Positions 8,190 through 16,900 of a DNA stretch of 64,000 bases are shown piece by piece (within the stretch, counting starts at the first letter, position 1; every line of letters starts with the position of its first letter). The notes below the pieces were generated by a model that saw nothing but the letters and a program-made list of their open reading frames with translations, was not told the origin of the DNA and did not search any database. This stretch comes from Mycobacterium rhizamassiliense (lineage in GTDB: Bacteria; Actinomycetota; Actinomycetes; Mycobacteriales; Mycobacteriaceae): assembly GCF_900157375.1 (NCBI RefSeq), contig NZ_LT721901.1, forward strand, positions 372,001 through 436,000, given 5' to 3'. The position numbers and the translations under genes are program-made.

Positions 8190-9262
8190 ACGTCGGACGA
8201 GTAGCGGATGCCGCCGTCGGGAATCGAGACGCCGGGCCACACCCGCGCGCCGCGCAGCAGCTCGCAGCGCGCACCGATGTCGGCGCCGTCGCCGATCACC
8301 CCGTCGCGGATCAGCGCCCGCGGGCCGATGCGCGCGCCGAAGCCGATGATGGAGCGCTCGATCACGCAGCCGGCCTCGATCTTGACGCCGTCGAAGATCA
8401 CCGCGCCATCCAGCCGCACGCCCGGGCCGATCTCGGCCCCACGCCCGACGACCGTGCCGCCGATCAGCAGCGCACCCGGCGACACCGCCGCGCTGTCGTC
8501 CACCAGCTGCTCGCCGCGGTGGCCGCCCAGCGCGGGCGAGGGCGCGATGCCGCGCACCAGGTCGGCCGACCCGCGCACGAAGTCCTCGGGCGTGCCCATG
8601 TCGCGCCAGTAACTTGTGTCGACGTAGCCGCAGAACTTGACCGCGTCGTCGGCCAGCAACGACGGGAACACCTCACGCTCCACCGAGACCGCGCGACCGC
8701 GCGGGATCCGGTCGATGATCTTGCGCTCGAAAACATAGGTGCCGGCGTTGATCTGGTCGGTCGGCGGATCCTCGGTCTTCTCCAGGAACGCGGTGACCCG
8801 GCCGTCGTCGGTGGGCACGCAGCCGAACGCGCGCGGGTCGCCGACCCGCGTCAGGTGCAGGGTGACGTCGGACTGCCTGGCGTTGTGGAACTCCAGCAGC
8901 TGGCCCAGGTCGAGACTGGAGAGCACGTCGCCGTTGAACACCATGACGGTGTCGTGGCGCAGCTTGTCGGCGACGTTGGCGATGCCGCCGCCGGTGCCCA
9001 GCGGTTGGGACTCGGTGACGTAGTCGATCTCGAGCCCCAGCTGCGAGCCGTCGCCGAACTCCGCCTCGAACACCGCGGCCTGATACGACGTCGACAACAC
9101 GACGTGCTTGATGCCCGCCGCGGCGACCCGCGACAACAGGTGGGTGAGGAAGGGCAGCCCCGCGGTGGGCAGCATCGGCTTGGGCGCCGACAGCGTCAGC
9201 GGCCGCAACCGAGTGCCCTTGCCGCCGACCAGGATCACCACATCGACTGGGGGACTTGACAA
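8186..9262 (-). CDS. manC: Mannose-1-phosphate guanylyltransferase / GDP-mannose synthase (Rv3264c orthologue)
   Basis: This enzyme makes GDP-mannose from mannose-1-phosphate and GTP, the step after the phosphomannomutase at the left of the window. M. tuberculosis literature names it variously manB, manC or mpg. Of its 358 residues, the first ~230 form a nucleotidyltransferase fold with GGKGTRLRP (13-21) and the metal-binding NGDV (110-113). Residues ~245-358 are left-handed beta-helix hexapeptide repeats (IGGTVVGRGAEIGPGV, IGDGADIGA). The start is TTG at 9262, one base downstream of the wbbL stop codon on the coding strand. That gives nearly the M. tuberculosis length (359) and the expected N-terminus, so the rare start is probably real. 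Third gene of the rmlD-wbbL-manC operon. Confidence 0.95.
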   Translation of the reverse strand: MSSPPVDVVILVGGKGTRLRPLTLSAPKPMLPTAGLPFLTHLLSRVAAAGIKHVVLSTSYQAAVFEAEFGDGSQLGLEIDYVTESQPLGTGGGIANVADKLRHDTVMVFNGDVLSSLDLGQLLEFHNARQSDVTLHLTRVGDPRAFGCVPTDDGRVTAFLEKTEDPPTDQINAGTYVFERKIIDRIPRGRAVSVEREVFPSLLADDAVKFCGYVDTSYWRDMGTPEDFVRGSADLVRGIAPSPALGGHRGEQLVDDSAAVSPGALLIGGTVVGRGAEIGPGVRLDGAVIFDGVKIEAGCVIERSIIGFGARIGPRALIRDGVIGDGADIGARCELLRGARVWPGVSIPDGGIRYSSDV

Positions 9263-9263
9263 T

Positions 9264-10151
9264 TCAGCGCCGCCCTTCTGCCAGAGAACGCTTCCGCGAG
9301 TTGCGCACCATCAGCCGCGAACGCACCGCCAGCGATGCCCGCAGCGTCCAGCGCAGCGGGGCCAGCCACCAACCGGAAAACCGATCGGCCAGGAACATGT
9401 ACGTGCTCTTATGGTGGGCCGCCAGATAGCTCGCTGGATCGCGACCGGTGGAGTGGCCCTTGTTGTGCAGGACCTCGGCGGTCGGCACGTAGACGGACAG
9501 CCAGCCGGCCCGGCCCAGCCGGTCGCCGAGGTCGACGTCTTCCATATACATGTAGTAGCGCTCGTCGAAGCCGCCCACTTGCTCAAAGGCCGAGCGGCGC
9601 ACCAGCAGACACGATCCCGACAGCCAGCCGACCGGGCGCTCGCTGGGCTCGATCCGCTCCTGTCGGTAGGCCGCCGTCCACGGGTTGCGTTTCCAGAACG
9701 GCCCCACCACCGCGTGCATGCCGCCGCGGATCAGGCTCGGCAGGTGGCGCGCCGACGGGTAGACCGACCCGTCGGGGTCGCGGATCAGCGGGCCCAGCGC
9801 CCCGGCGCGCGGCCAGCGGTTGGCGGCATCCAGCAGCGCGTCGATGCTGCCGGGCCCCCACTGAACGTCGGGGTTGGCCACGATCACCCAGTCATCGACT
9901 CCCCCGCTCTGCGACAGGTGCCGGACCGCGCGGTTGATCGCCGTGCCGTAGCCGAGGTTGGCGCCGGTGTCGAAGAACCGCACGTTGGGATAGCGGTCCA
10001 GGGCCTCCTGCGGGGTGCCGTCGGTGGAACCGTTGTCCGCCAACAGCACACTGACCGGGCGCTCGGTGGCCAGCGCCAGGGAAGCCAGAAAACGCTCCAG
10101 GTGCGGACCTGGCGAAAAGGTCACGGTCACCACCGGCAGGACGTCAGTCAC
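9264..10151 (-). CDS. wbbL: WbbL rhamnosyltransferase (Rv3265c orthologue)
   Basis: WbbL transfers rhamnose from dTDP-rhamnose to decaprenyl-diphospho-GlcNAc, building the linker between peptidoglycan and arabinogalactan; it is essential. The 295-residue protein is a GT2-family (GT-A) enzyme with ADNGSTDG near 38-45, the donor/metal site ANPDVQW near 92-98 and the acidic catalytic region YMYMEDVDLGDRL near 205. No membrane segment is evident, so it is probably peripheral at the inner membrane. The GTG start at 10151 lies inside the end of rmlD (8-base overlap), indicating coupling. Confidence 0.95.
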   Translation of the reverse strand: MTDVLPVVTVTFSPGPHLERFLASLALATERPVSVLLADNGSTDGTPQEALDRYPNVRFFDTGANLGYGTAINRAVRHLSQSGGVDDWVIVANPDVQWGPGSIDALLDAANRWPRAGALGPLIRDPDGSVYPSARHLPSLIRGGMHAVVGPFWKRNPWTAAYRQERIEPSERPVGWLSGSCLLVRRSAFEQVGGFDERYYMYMEDVDLGDRLGRAGWLSVYVPTAEVLHNKGHSTGRDPASYLAAHHKSTYMFLADRFSGWWLAPLRWTLRASLAVRSRLMVRNSRKRSLAEGRR

Positions 10152-11031
10152 GCGTCGAGGTTATCGGTCGATCGGTCACGGAGGCGGCCAGCGCCGCGAC
10201 AAGCGCAGGGCGCCATGGCCTTAGCGGCGTCATGCCCGCGGCCACCGATTCCCGGCCGGACAGCGCCGAGTAGGTCGGCCGCGGCGCGGGCCGCGGAAAC
10301 TGTGCGGTGCTGACCGGCCGCACTCGGGCCGGGTCGGCGCCGCACTCTTCGAAGACGGCGCGGGCCTGGTCGAAGCGGGACACCACACCCTCGTTGGCAG
10401 CGTGCAGGATCGGGCCGGGAACGCGATCGTCGACGATCTGCAGCAGCGCCGCGGCCAGGTCGGCCACGTAGGTCGGCGAGCCGGTCTGATCGTCGACCAC
10501 GTCGATCGGGCCGTCGCCGGCGGCCAGCCGACGCATCACCGCGACGAAGTCCTTGCCCGTCCCGCCGGTGTACACCCAGGCGGTGCGCACGACGACGGCC
10601 TCCGGCAGCGCGGCCAGCACGGCCTGCTCGCCGGCGTGCTTGCTGCGGCCGTAGACGCCCAGCGGCGTGGTGTGGTCGCTGGGCTCGAAGGGTTGGGGCG
10701 CGGCGGCGTCGGTGTCGAAGACATAGTCGGTGGAGACGTGCAGCAGCCGGGCGCCGACGCGGGCGCACACGCGCGCGATGTGTTCGGGGCCTGTGACGTT
10801 CACCGCGTAGGCGGCGGCCTCGTCGCTTTCGGCGCCGTCGACGTCGGTGTAGGCCGCGCAGTTGATCACCACATCGCCGCGCTGGACGATCGCCTCGGCC
10901 GCGGCCGGATCGGTGATGTCCCAGTGCGACGACGTACATGCCAGCACGTCGCGGCCCTGATCCTGGGCCTGCGCCGTGAGAGAGCTGCCGAGCTGCCCTC
11001 CGGCTCCGGCGATGACGATCCTGCTCGACAT
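10144..11031 (-). CDS. rmlD: RmlD, dTDP-4-dehydrorhamnose reductase (Rv3266c orthologue)
   Basis: RmlD performs the last step of dTDP-L-rhamnose synthesis, reducing the 4-keto intermediate with NAD(P)H. The 295-residue SDR protein has the dinucleotide loop GAGGQLG (9-15), STDYVFD around 100-106 and the catalytic Tyr127-x3-Lys131 (YGRSK). It starts at ATG 11031 and diverges from the LCP gene across 74 bases. The product is the donor used by wbbL, the next gene of the operon. Confidence 0.95.
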   Translation of the reverse strand: MSSRIVIAGAGGQLGSSLTAQAQDQGRDVLACTSSHWDITDPAAAEAIVQRGDVVINCAAYTDVDGAESDEAAAYAVNVTGPEHIARVCARVGARLLHVSTDYVFDTDAAAPQPFEPSDHTTPLGVYGRSKHAGEQAVLAALPEAVVVRTAWVYTGGTGKDFVAVMRRLAAGDGPIDVVDDQTGSPTYVADLAAALLQIVDDRVPGPILHAANEGVVSRFDQARAVFEECGADPARVRPVSTAQFPRPAPRPTYSALSGRESVAAGMTPLRPWRPALVAALAASVTDRPITSTRD

Positions 11032-11096
11032 GGTTTGAAGTCTGGCATGTCCTGGGCGCGCCGCCGTCGGCTACCCGCGAACTGGTGATTCGCAAG

Positions 11097-11102
11097 TAAT
11101 CT
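11097..11102 (+). promoter_or_regulatory. -10 element of leaderless LCP gene
   Basis: TAATCT fits TANNNT and lies six bases before the ATG at 11109 (three before the GTG at 11106). This favours the ATG as a leaderless start. Confidence 0.45.
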
Positions 11103-11108
11103 AATGTG

Positions 11109-12572
11109 ATGCCTGTGCACCGTGTGATGCGTGTGATTGCAACTGTGCTCGCTGTCGCCGTCGTCATCGGCACCGGTATCGCATGGAACAACGTCCGCGG
11201 ATTCGAGGACGGCATCTTCCACATGACGGCGTCCTCGCTGGGTAAGGGCGGCGACGACGGCGCAATCGACATCCTGCTGGTGGGTGTCGACAGCCGCACC
11301 GACGCGCACGGCAACGCGCTGTCCCCCGAGGAGCTGGCGACGCTGCGCGCCGGCGACGAGGAGGCGACCAACACCGACACGATCATCCTGATCCGGATAC
11401 CGAACAACGGGAAGTCGGCCACCGCGATCTCGATCCCGCGCGACTCCTACGTCGCGGCCCCCGGCCTGGGCAAGACGAAGATCAACGGCGTCTACGGCCA
11501 GACCCGCGAGACCAAGCGGGCCAGCCTGGTGCGGACCGGCGCGTCCGCCCAGGAGGCCGCGGCGCAGGGCACCGAGGCCGGCCGCGACGCCCTGATCAAG
11601 ACCGTCGCCGACCTCACCGGCGTCACCGTCGACCACTACGCCGAGATCGGGCTGCTCGGCTTCGCGCTGATCACCGACGCGCTCGGCGGCGTGCAGGTCT
11701 GCCTCAAAGACCCGGTGTTCGAACCCCTTTCGGGCGCCGACTTCCCGGCCGGCCCGCAGAAGCTCAGCGGCCCCGAGGCGCTCAGCTTCGTGCGCCAGCG
11801 CCACGACCTGCCGCGCGGCGACCTGGACCGGGTGGTCCGCCAGCAGGTGGTGATGGCCTCGCTGGCGCACCGGATCATCTCCGGCAAGACCCTGTCCAGC
11901 CCGACGACGCTCAAGCGCTTGGAATCCGCCGTGCAGCGGTCGGTGGTGATCTCCTCGGGTTGGGACGTGATGGATTTCGTCCAACAGCTGTCCAAGCTGG
12001 CCGGCGGCAAGGTCGCCTTCGCCACCATCCCGGTGCTCGACGGCGCCGGCTGGAGCGACGACGGCATGCAGAGCGTCGTGCGGGTGGACCCGCGCCAGGT
12101 GCAGGACTGGGTCGGCGGCCTGCTCAACGACCAGAACGAGGGCAAGACCGAGCAGCTGGCCTACACGCCGGCGAAGACCACCGCCAGCGTGGTGAACGAC
12201 ACCGACATCAACGGCCTCGCATCGGCGGTCGCAGACGTGTTGAGCGCCAAGGGTTTTAACACCGGAGCCGTCGGCAACAACGACGGCGGCCACGTCAAGG
12301 CCAGCCAGGTGCGCGCCGCCAAGTCCGACGACCTGGGCGCCCAGGAGGTCTCCAAGGACCTGGGCGGGTTGCCGGTGGTGCCGGACACGTCGCTTGCGGC
12401 GGGCACTGTCCGGGTGGTGCTGGCCAACGACTACAGCGGCCCGGGCTCCGGATTGTCGGGCACCGCATCCATCGTGCCGGCCCGGGCGAACTCCACCGCC
12501 GCCGATCCGAACGTGCCGGCGCCGTCGCCGATCCTGACCGCCGGGTCCGACAAGCCGGAGTGCATAAACTAG
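11109..12572 (+). CDS. lcp1: LytR-CpsA-Psr (LCP) cell-wall ligase Lcp1 (Rv3267 orthologue)
   Basis: LCP proteins transfer arabinogalactan from its lipid carrier onto peptidoglycan outside the membrane; the M. tuberculosis orthologue Lcp1 has this role. The protein (487 residues) has an N-terminal membrane anchor (VIATVLAVAVVIGTGIAW), then an LCP domain with DILLVGVDSR, NTDTIILIRI, ISIPRDSYV and SFVRQRHDLPRGDLDRVVRQ, which supply the diphosphate-binding arginines. A LytR_C domain follows at about 365-460 (TVRVVLANDYSGPGSG). Adjacent GTG (11106) and ATG (11109) starts are both possible. It diverges from rmlD-wbbL, whose products make the linker it ligates. Confidence 0.93.
   Translation: MPVHRVMRVIATVLAVAVVIGTGIAWNNVRGFEDGIFHMTASSLGKGGDDGAIDILLVGVDSRTDAHGNALSPEELATLRAGDEEATNTDTIILIRIPNNGKSATAISIPRDSYVAAPGLGKTKINGVYGQTRETKRASLVRTGASAQEAAAQGTEAGRDALIKTVADLTGVTVDHYAEIGLLGFALITDALGGVQVCLKDPVFEPLSGADFPAGPQKLSGPEALSFVRQRHDLPRGDLDRVVRQQVVMASLAHRIISGKTLSSPTTLKRLESAVQRSVVISSGWDVMDFVQQLSKLAGGKVAFATIPVLDGAGWSDDGMQSVVRVDPRQVQDWVGGLLNDQNEGKTEQLAYTPAKTTASVVNDTDINGLASAVADVLSAKGFNTGAVGNNDGGHVKASQVRAAKSDDLGAQEVSKDLGGLPVVPDTSLAAGTVRVVLANDYSGPGSGLSGTASIVPARANSTAADPNVPAPSPILTAGSDKPECIN
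12565..12570 (+). promoter_or_regulatory. -10 element of leaderless TIGR03089 gene
   Basis: TAAACT fits TANNNT, lies at the end of lcp1, and is eight bases before the GTG at 12579. The downstream gene can therefore be transcribed on its own. Confidence 0.45.
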
Positions 12573-12578
12573 CCACTC

Positions 12579-13301
12579 GTGGCTGTCACTCTTTCCGGGG
12601 CGATCCTGGACCCGATGTTGCGTGCCGACCCGGTTGGGCCGCGGATCACCTACTACGACGACGCCACCGGCGAGCGCATCGAGTTGTCCGGGGTGACGCT
12701 GGCTAACTGGGCGGCCAAGACCGGCAACCTGTTACGCGACGAGCTGGGCGCGGGCCCGGGCAGCCGGGTGTCCATCCTGCTGCCGGCGCACTGGCAGACC
12801 GCGGCGGTGCTGTTCGGGGTCTGGTGGATCGGCGCCGAGGCCGTGCTCGACGGCTCGCCGGCCGACCTGGCCCTGTGCACCGGCGAGCGCCTGGACGACG
12901 CCGATGGCACTGGGGCCGCGGAGGTCGCCGTCCTGTCGCTGGACCCGTTCGGCCGCCCTGCGAAACTGGGGGGATCCGACCTGCCGATCGGCGTCACCGA
13001 CTACGCCACCGCGGTGCGCGTGCACGGCGACCAGATCATCGCCGAGCGCAATCCCGGCCCGGCGCTGGCCGGGCGTTCGGCCGAAGACATCCTCGCCGAT
13101 TGCGAGAAGTCCACGGCCGCAAGGGGTTTGACGGCCAAGGACCGGGTGCTGTCCACCGCTTCGTGGCCCGGCCCCGCCGAGTTGGTCGACGGGCTGCTGG
13201 CGATCATGGCCGTCGGTGCCTCGCTGGTGCAGGTGGCCAACCTCAATCCCGCGGCGCTAGACCGCCGCGTCGAGACCGAAAAGGTCACCCGCGTCCTGTA
13301 A
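12579..13301 (+). CDS. TIGR03089 family protein (Rv3268 orthologue)
   Basis: A 240-residue actinobacterial protein resembling an N-terminal fragment of the acyl/aryl-CoA ligase (ANL) superfamily: YYDDATGERIELSGVTLANW, GSRVSILLPAHWQTAAVLFGVWWIGAEAV and a region like the adenylation core. The P-loop and the C-terminal domain of true ligases are missing, so it probably does not adenylate on its own. It starts at GTG 12579, six bases after the lcp1 stop. Function unknown; association with the cell-wall ligase is conserved in mycobacteria. Confidence 0.85.
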   Translation: MAVTLSGAILDPMLRADPVGPRITYYDDATGERIELSGVTLANWAAKTGNLLRDELGAGPGSRVSILLPAHWQTAAVLFGVWWIGAEAVLDGSPADLALCTGERLDDADGTGAAEVAVLSLDPFGRPAKLGGSDLPIGVTDYATAVRVHGDQIIAERNPGPALAGRSAEDILADCEKSTAARGLTAKDRVLSTASWPGPAELVDGLLAIMAVGASLVQVANLNPAALDRRVETEKVTRVL

Positions 13302-13341
13302 TCGGCGGGTCCGGCGCGGCCGCGTTCGGATCTATGTTGAT

Positions 13342-13357
13342 ATCGCAATATAGCGAT
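13342..13357. promoter_or_regulatory. Candidate operator: ATCGC-N6-GCGAT dyad
   Basis: An AT-rich inverted repeat, ATCGC-AATATA-GCGAT, lies about 100 bases upstream of pacL1-ctpC. The size and AT-rich centre are compatible with an ArsR/SmtB-type metal sensor site; the regulator is unknown. Confidence 0.35.
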
Positions 13358-13402
13358 GTTAGCGTCGGCCTACGCCGAAATTGCGCTGTGGCGGTTACTG
13401 GG

Positions 13403-13415
13403 AATGATTGTCATT
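13403..13415. promoter_or_regulatory. Candidate Fur/Zur-like palindrome
   Basis: AATGA-TTG-TCATT is a perfect 5-base dyad resembling the core of Fur-family boxes, 42 bases before the pacL1 start. A role in zinc response is inferred from the downstream genes. Confidence 0.35.
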
Positions 13416-13456
13416 AAGGGTTGACGCTTCGCCGAACTGCGGGAAAGGTTCACACC

Positions 13457-13738
13457 ATGGCGGCATACGGATTGTTGGCAAAGGCGGCGGGGACGGTATT
13501 CACCGGTTTGGTCGGAGTGACGGCCTACGAGGTGGTGCGCAAAGCCGCAGCCAAGGCGCCGCTGCACGAGACGGCCGTCAAGGGCGCCGAGCTGGGGCTG
13601 CGCGGCACCCGCAAGGCCGAGGAGGCCGCGGAATCGGCCCGCCTCAAGATCGCCGACGTGATGGCCGAGGCCCGGGAGCGCATCGGCGAGGAGGCGCCCA
13701 CTCCCGCCGTCGGCGAAGTGCACGACCACGAGCACTGA
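13457..13738 (+). CDS. pacL1: PacL1-like metal chaperone (DUF1490; Rv3269 orthologue)
   Basis: A 93-residue protein with an N-terminal membrane segment (GLLAKAAGTVFTGLVGVTAY), an Ala/Glu-rich helix (RKAEEAAESARLKIADVMAEA) and a C-terminal metal-binding motif, EVHDHEH. In M. tuberculosis, PacL1 forms membrane platforms with CtpC and binds zinc through a similar Asp/His tail, conferring resistance to zinc poisoning. The ATG at 13457 is preceded by GGGAAAGG, eight bases upstream. An in-frame upstream start at 13421 has no such site. The ctpC start follows the stop by nine bases, so the two form an operon. Confidence 0.9.
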   Translation: MAAYGLLAKAAGTVFTGLVGVTAYEVVRKAAAKAPLHETAVKGAELGLRGTRKAEEAAESARLKIADVMAEARERIGEEAPTPAVGEVHDHEH

Positions 13739-13747
13739 CCGCGCGAC

Positions 13748-15919
13748 ATGAGCCTCGCCCTGGTCCCGGCTGCGGACACGTCGAATGACGCTGCGTACCA
13801 GGTTGTTTCGGACGCCGCCGGACGCATGCGCGTGCTGGTCGATTGGGTGCGCTGCGACGCGCGGCGCGCCGTCGCGGTGGAAGAGGCCGTCGCCAAGTGC
13901 AACGGGGTGCGGGTCGTGCACGCCTACCCGCGCACCGGGTCCGTCGTCGTCTGGTACTCCCCCCGGCGCTGCGATCGCGCCGCGGTGCTGGCCGCGATCG
14001 GCGCCGCCGCACAGGTCGCCGCGGAGCTGATTCCCGCCCGCGCCCCGCATTCGGAGGAGATCCGCAACACCGACGTGCTGCGCATGGTGATCGGCGGTGC
14101 GGCGCTGGCGCTGCTCGGCGTGCGCCGCTACGTGTTCGCCCGGCCGCCGCTGCTGGGCACGAGCGGCCGGGTGGTCGCCACCGGCGTCACCGTCTTCACC
14201 GGCTACCCGTTCCTGCGCGGGGCGCTGAGCTCGCTGCGATCGGGCCGGGCCGGGACCGACGCGCTGGTCTCGGCCGCGACCGTGGCCAGCCTGATCCTGC
14301 GCGAGAACGTCGTCGCCCTCACCGTGCTGTGGCTGCTGAATATCGGTGAGTACCTACAGGATCTGACGCTGCGCCGCACCCGGCGGGCCATCTCCGAGCT
14401 GCTGCGCGGTACACAGGATACGGCCTGGATCAGACTGGACGGCAATGAGATTCAGGTGCCGATCGACTCAGTGGAGGTCGGCGACGAGGTCGTGGTGCAC
14501 GATCACGTCGCGATCCCGGTGGACGGCGAAGTGGTCGACGGCGAGGCCGTCGTCAACCAGTCCGCGATCACCGGCGAGAACCTGCCCGTCAGCATCACGG
14601 CCGGGGCGCACGTGCACGCCGGCTCGGTGGTCGAGCGCGGCCGGCTGGTGGTGCGCGCCGAGGCCGTCGGCAACCAGACCACCATCGGGCGCATCATCAC
14701 CCGCGTCGAGGAGGCGCATCACGACCGGGCGCCCATCCAGACCGTCGGCGAAAACTTCTCCCGCCGTTTCGTTCCCACGTCGTTCATCGTCTCGGCCGTC
14801 ACCCTGGCGATCACCGGCGACGTGCGGCGCGCGATGACGATGCTGCTGATCGCCTGCCCGTGCGCGGTCGGGCTGGCCACCCCGACGGCGATCAGCGCGG
14901 CGATCGGCAACGGGGCGCGCCGCGGCATCCTGATCAAGGGCGGATCGCACCTCGAGCAGGCCGGCCGCGTCGACGCGATCGTGTTCGACAAGACCGGAAC
15001 GCTGACGGCCGGACGCCCGGTCGTGACGAATATCGTTGCCATGCACACGGATTGGGAACCCGAACAGGTGCTGGCGTATGCGGCCAGCTCGGAGATCCAC
15101 TCGCGACACCCGCTGGCCGAGGCGGTGATCCGCTCGACCGAGGAACGCCACATCACCATCCCGCCGCACGAGGAGTGCGAGGTGCTGGTGGGCCTGGGCA
15201 TGCGGACCTGGGCCGACGGCCGCACCCTGCTGCTGGGCAGCCCGGGGCTGCTGCAGGCCGAGAAGGTCAAGGTGTCCAAGAAGGCCAAGGACTGGGTCGC
15301 CAAACTGCGCCGCCAGGCCGAGACGCCGCTGCTGCTCGCGGTGGACGGCACCCTGGTCGGGCTGATCAGCCTGCGCGACGAGGTGCGTCCCGAAGCCGCC
15401 GACGTGTTGAACAAGCTGCGGGCCAACGGGATTCGCCGCATCGTGATGCTGACCGGTGACCACCCGGACATCGCCGGGGTGGTCGCCGACGAGCTGGGCA
15501 TCGACGAGTGGCGCGCCGAGGTGATGCCGGAGGACAAGCTCGAGGTGGTGCGCGAGCTGCAGGCCGAGGGCTACATCGTCGGGATGGTGGGCGACGGCAT
15601 CAACGACGCCCCGGCGCTGGCGGCCGCCGATATCGGCATCGCGATGGGCCTGGCCGGTACCGACGTGGCCGTCGAGACCGCCGACGTCGCGCTGGCTAAC
15701 GACGACCTGCACCGTCTGCTCGACGTCGGCGACCTGGGCGCCCGCGCCGTCGACGTGATCCGGGAGAACTACGGCATGTCCATCGCGGTCAACGCCGTCG
15801 GGCTGCTGATCGGCGCGGGCGGGGCCCTGTCCCCCGTGCTGGCCGCGATCCTGCACAACGCGTCCTCGGTCGCCGTGGTGGCCAACAGCTCCCGGCTGAT
15901 CCGCTATCGGCTGGACTGA
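13748..15919 (+). CDS. ctpC: CtpC, P1B-type zinc efflux ATPase (Rv3270 orthologue)
   Basis: A 723-residue P-type ATPase exporting zinc (earlier work proposed manganese). It has no CxxC N-terminal metal-binding domain; instead the first 100 residues form a basic soluble region. The transmembrane metal-binding motif CPC is at 370-372 (ACPCAVGLATPT). The actuator motif TGEN, the phosphorylation motif DKTGT with Asp414, SRHP, and the hinge GDGINDAPAL are all intact, so the enzyme should be active. Six to eight membrane helices are visible. It is co-transcribed with pacL1. Confidence 0.95.
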   Translation: MSLALVPAADTSNDAAYQVVSDAAGRMRVLVDWVRCDARRAVAVEEAVAKCNGVRVVHAYPRTGSVVVWYSPRRCDRAAVLAAIGAAAQVAAELIPARAPHSEEIRNTDVLRMVIGGAALALLGVRRYVFARPPLLGTSGRVVATGVTVFTGYPFLRGALSSLRSGRAGTDALVSAATVASLILRENVVALTVLWLLNIGEYLQDLTLRRTRRAISELLRGTQDTAWIRLDGNEIQVPIDSVEVGDEVVVHDHVAIPVDGEVVDGEAVVNQSAITGENLPVSITAGAHVHAGSVVERGRLVVRAEAVGNQTTIGRIITRVEEAHHDRAPIQTVGENFSRRFVPTSFIVSAVTLAITGDVRRAMTMLLIACPCAVGLATPTAISAAIGNGARRGILIKGGSHLEQAGRVDAIVFDKTGTLTAGRPVVTNIVAMHTDWEPEQVLAYAASSEIHSRHPLAEAVIRSTEERHITIPPHEECEVLVGLGMRTWADGRTLLLGSPGLLQAEKVKVSKKAKDWVAKLRRQAETPLLLAVDGTLVGLISLRDEVRPEAADVLNKLRANGIRRIVMLTGDHPDIAGVVADELGIDEWRAEVMPEDKLEVVRELQAEGYIVGMVGDGINDAPALAAADIGIAMGLAGTDVAVETADVALANDDLHRLLDVGDLGARAVDVIRENYGMSIAVNAVGLLIGAGGALSPVLAAILHNASSVAVVANSSRLIRYRLD

Positions 15920-15958
15920 GCGGGGCCGGGTCAGTACCACCGGCGAAAGTCCTTTCGT

Positions 15959-15964
15959 TAATCT
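15959..15964 (+). promoter_or_regulatory. -10 element of leaderless methyltransferase gene
   Basis: TAATCT fits TANNNT and is followed by eight bases and the ATG at 15973. Confidence 0.45.
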
Positions 15965-15972
15965 GTCTAACC

Positions 15973-16887
15973 ATGGCGCGCAGCGACGACGACACCTGGG
16001 ACCTGGCGACCAGCGTGGGGGCCACCGCGACGATGGTGGCCGCGGGACGCGGCCGGGCCACCCACGACGGGCTGATCGACGACCCCTTCGCCGAACCGCT
16101 GGTGCGCGCCGTCGGCGTCGACTTCTTCACCCGATGGGCCAACGGCGAGATCGCCGCCGCCGACGTCGACGTCCCCGGCGCGCCGTGGGGCATGCAGCGC
16201 ATGACCGACCTGCTGGCCGCCCGCACCCGCTACATCGACGCGTTCTTCGCCGACGTCGTGGCCGCCGGCATCCGCCAGGTGGTGATCCTGGCTTCCGGGC
16301 TCGACGCCCGCGGCTACCGGCTGCCCTGGGCGCCGGGGACGACGGTGTTCGAGATCGACCAGCCGGAGGTCATCGAATTCAAGTCCGCCACCATCGAGGG
16401 GCTGGGCGCCAAACCCACCGCGCAGATCCGCGTCGTCGGAGTCGACCTGCGCCACGATTGGCCCGCGGCGCTGCAAGAGGCCGGCATCGACACGGGCCGG
16501 GCCGCCGCGTGGGCTGCTGAGGGCCTGCTCGGGTTCCTGCCGCCCGAGGCCCAGGATCGCTTGCTGGACAAGATCACCGAGCTGTCCGCCGACGGCAGCC
16601 GGGTGGTCGCCGAGATCTTCGTGAACACCGGCAACAGCGGGGATGCCCTGGACGAGGCCACCGCGAGGTGGCGGGCCAACGGGCTAGAGATCGCGCTGGA
16701 CAGCCTCGGCTTCCCGGGCGAGCGCAACGACGCCGCGACCTACCTGGGCGATCGCGGCTGGCAGACGACCAACACCCCGCTTAATCAACTCTTGGCCGAC
16801 AACGGGTTACCGCCGCACACCGGCGGCGAGGAAGCCCCGTTCGGCAGGAACTACTACTGCACCGCGGTATTGCGCGAGGCGGATTAA
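15973..16887 (+). CDS. SAM-dependent methyltransferase, TIGR00027 / LCM family
   Basis: A 304-residue member of the large mycobacterial family of putative O-methyltransferases. Family landmarks are DTWDLATSVGATATMVAAGRG at the N-terminus (split across the first 30 residues), RTRYIDAFF, the SAM-binding VVILASGLDARGYRL, and EIDQPEVIEFK. The C-terminal block ends GRNYYCTAVL. Substrates are unknown; members are thought to methylate carboxyl or hydroxyl groups on lipids or small metabolites. M. tuberculosis has Rv3271c, a membrane protein, at this position, so this gene is a replacement or insertion. Cytoplasmic. Confidence 0.88.
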   Translation: MARSDDDTWDLATSVGATATMVAAGRGRATHDGLIDDPFAEPLVRAVGVDFFTRWANGEIAAADVDVPGAPWGMQRMTDLLAARTRYIDAFFADVVAAGIRQVVILASGLDARGYRLPWAPGTTVFEIDQPEVIEFKSATIEGLGAKPTAQIRVVGVDLRHDWPAALQEAGIDTGRAAAWAAEGLLGFLPPEAQDRLLDKITELSADGSRVVAEIFVNTGNSGDALDEATARWRANGLEIALDSLGFPGERNDAATYLGDRGWQTTNTPLNQLLADNGLPPHTGGEEAPFGRNYYCTAVLREAD

Positions 16888-16900
16888 CGGAAGGCCGATG

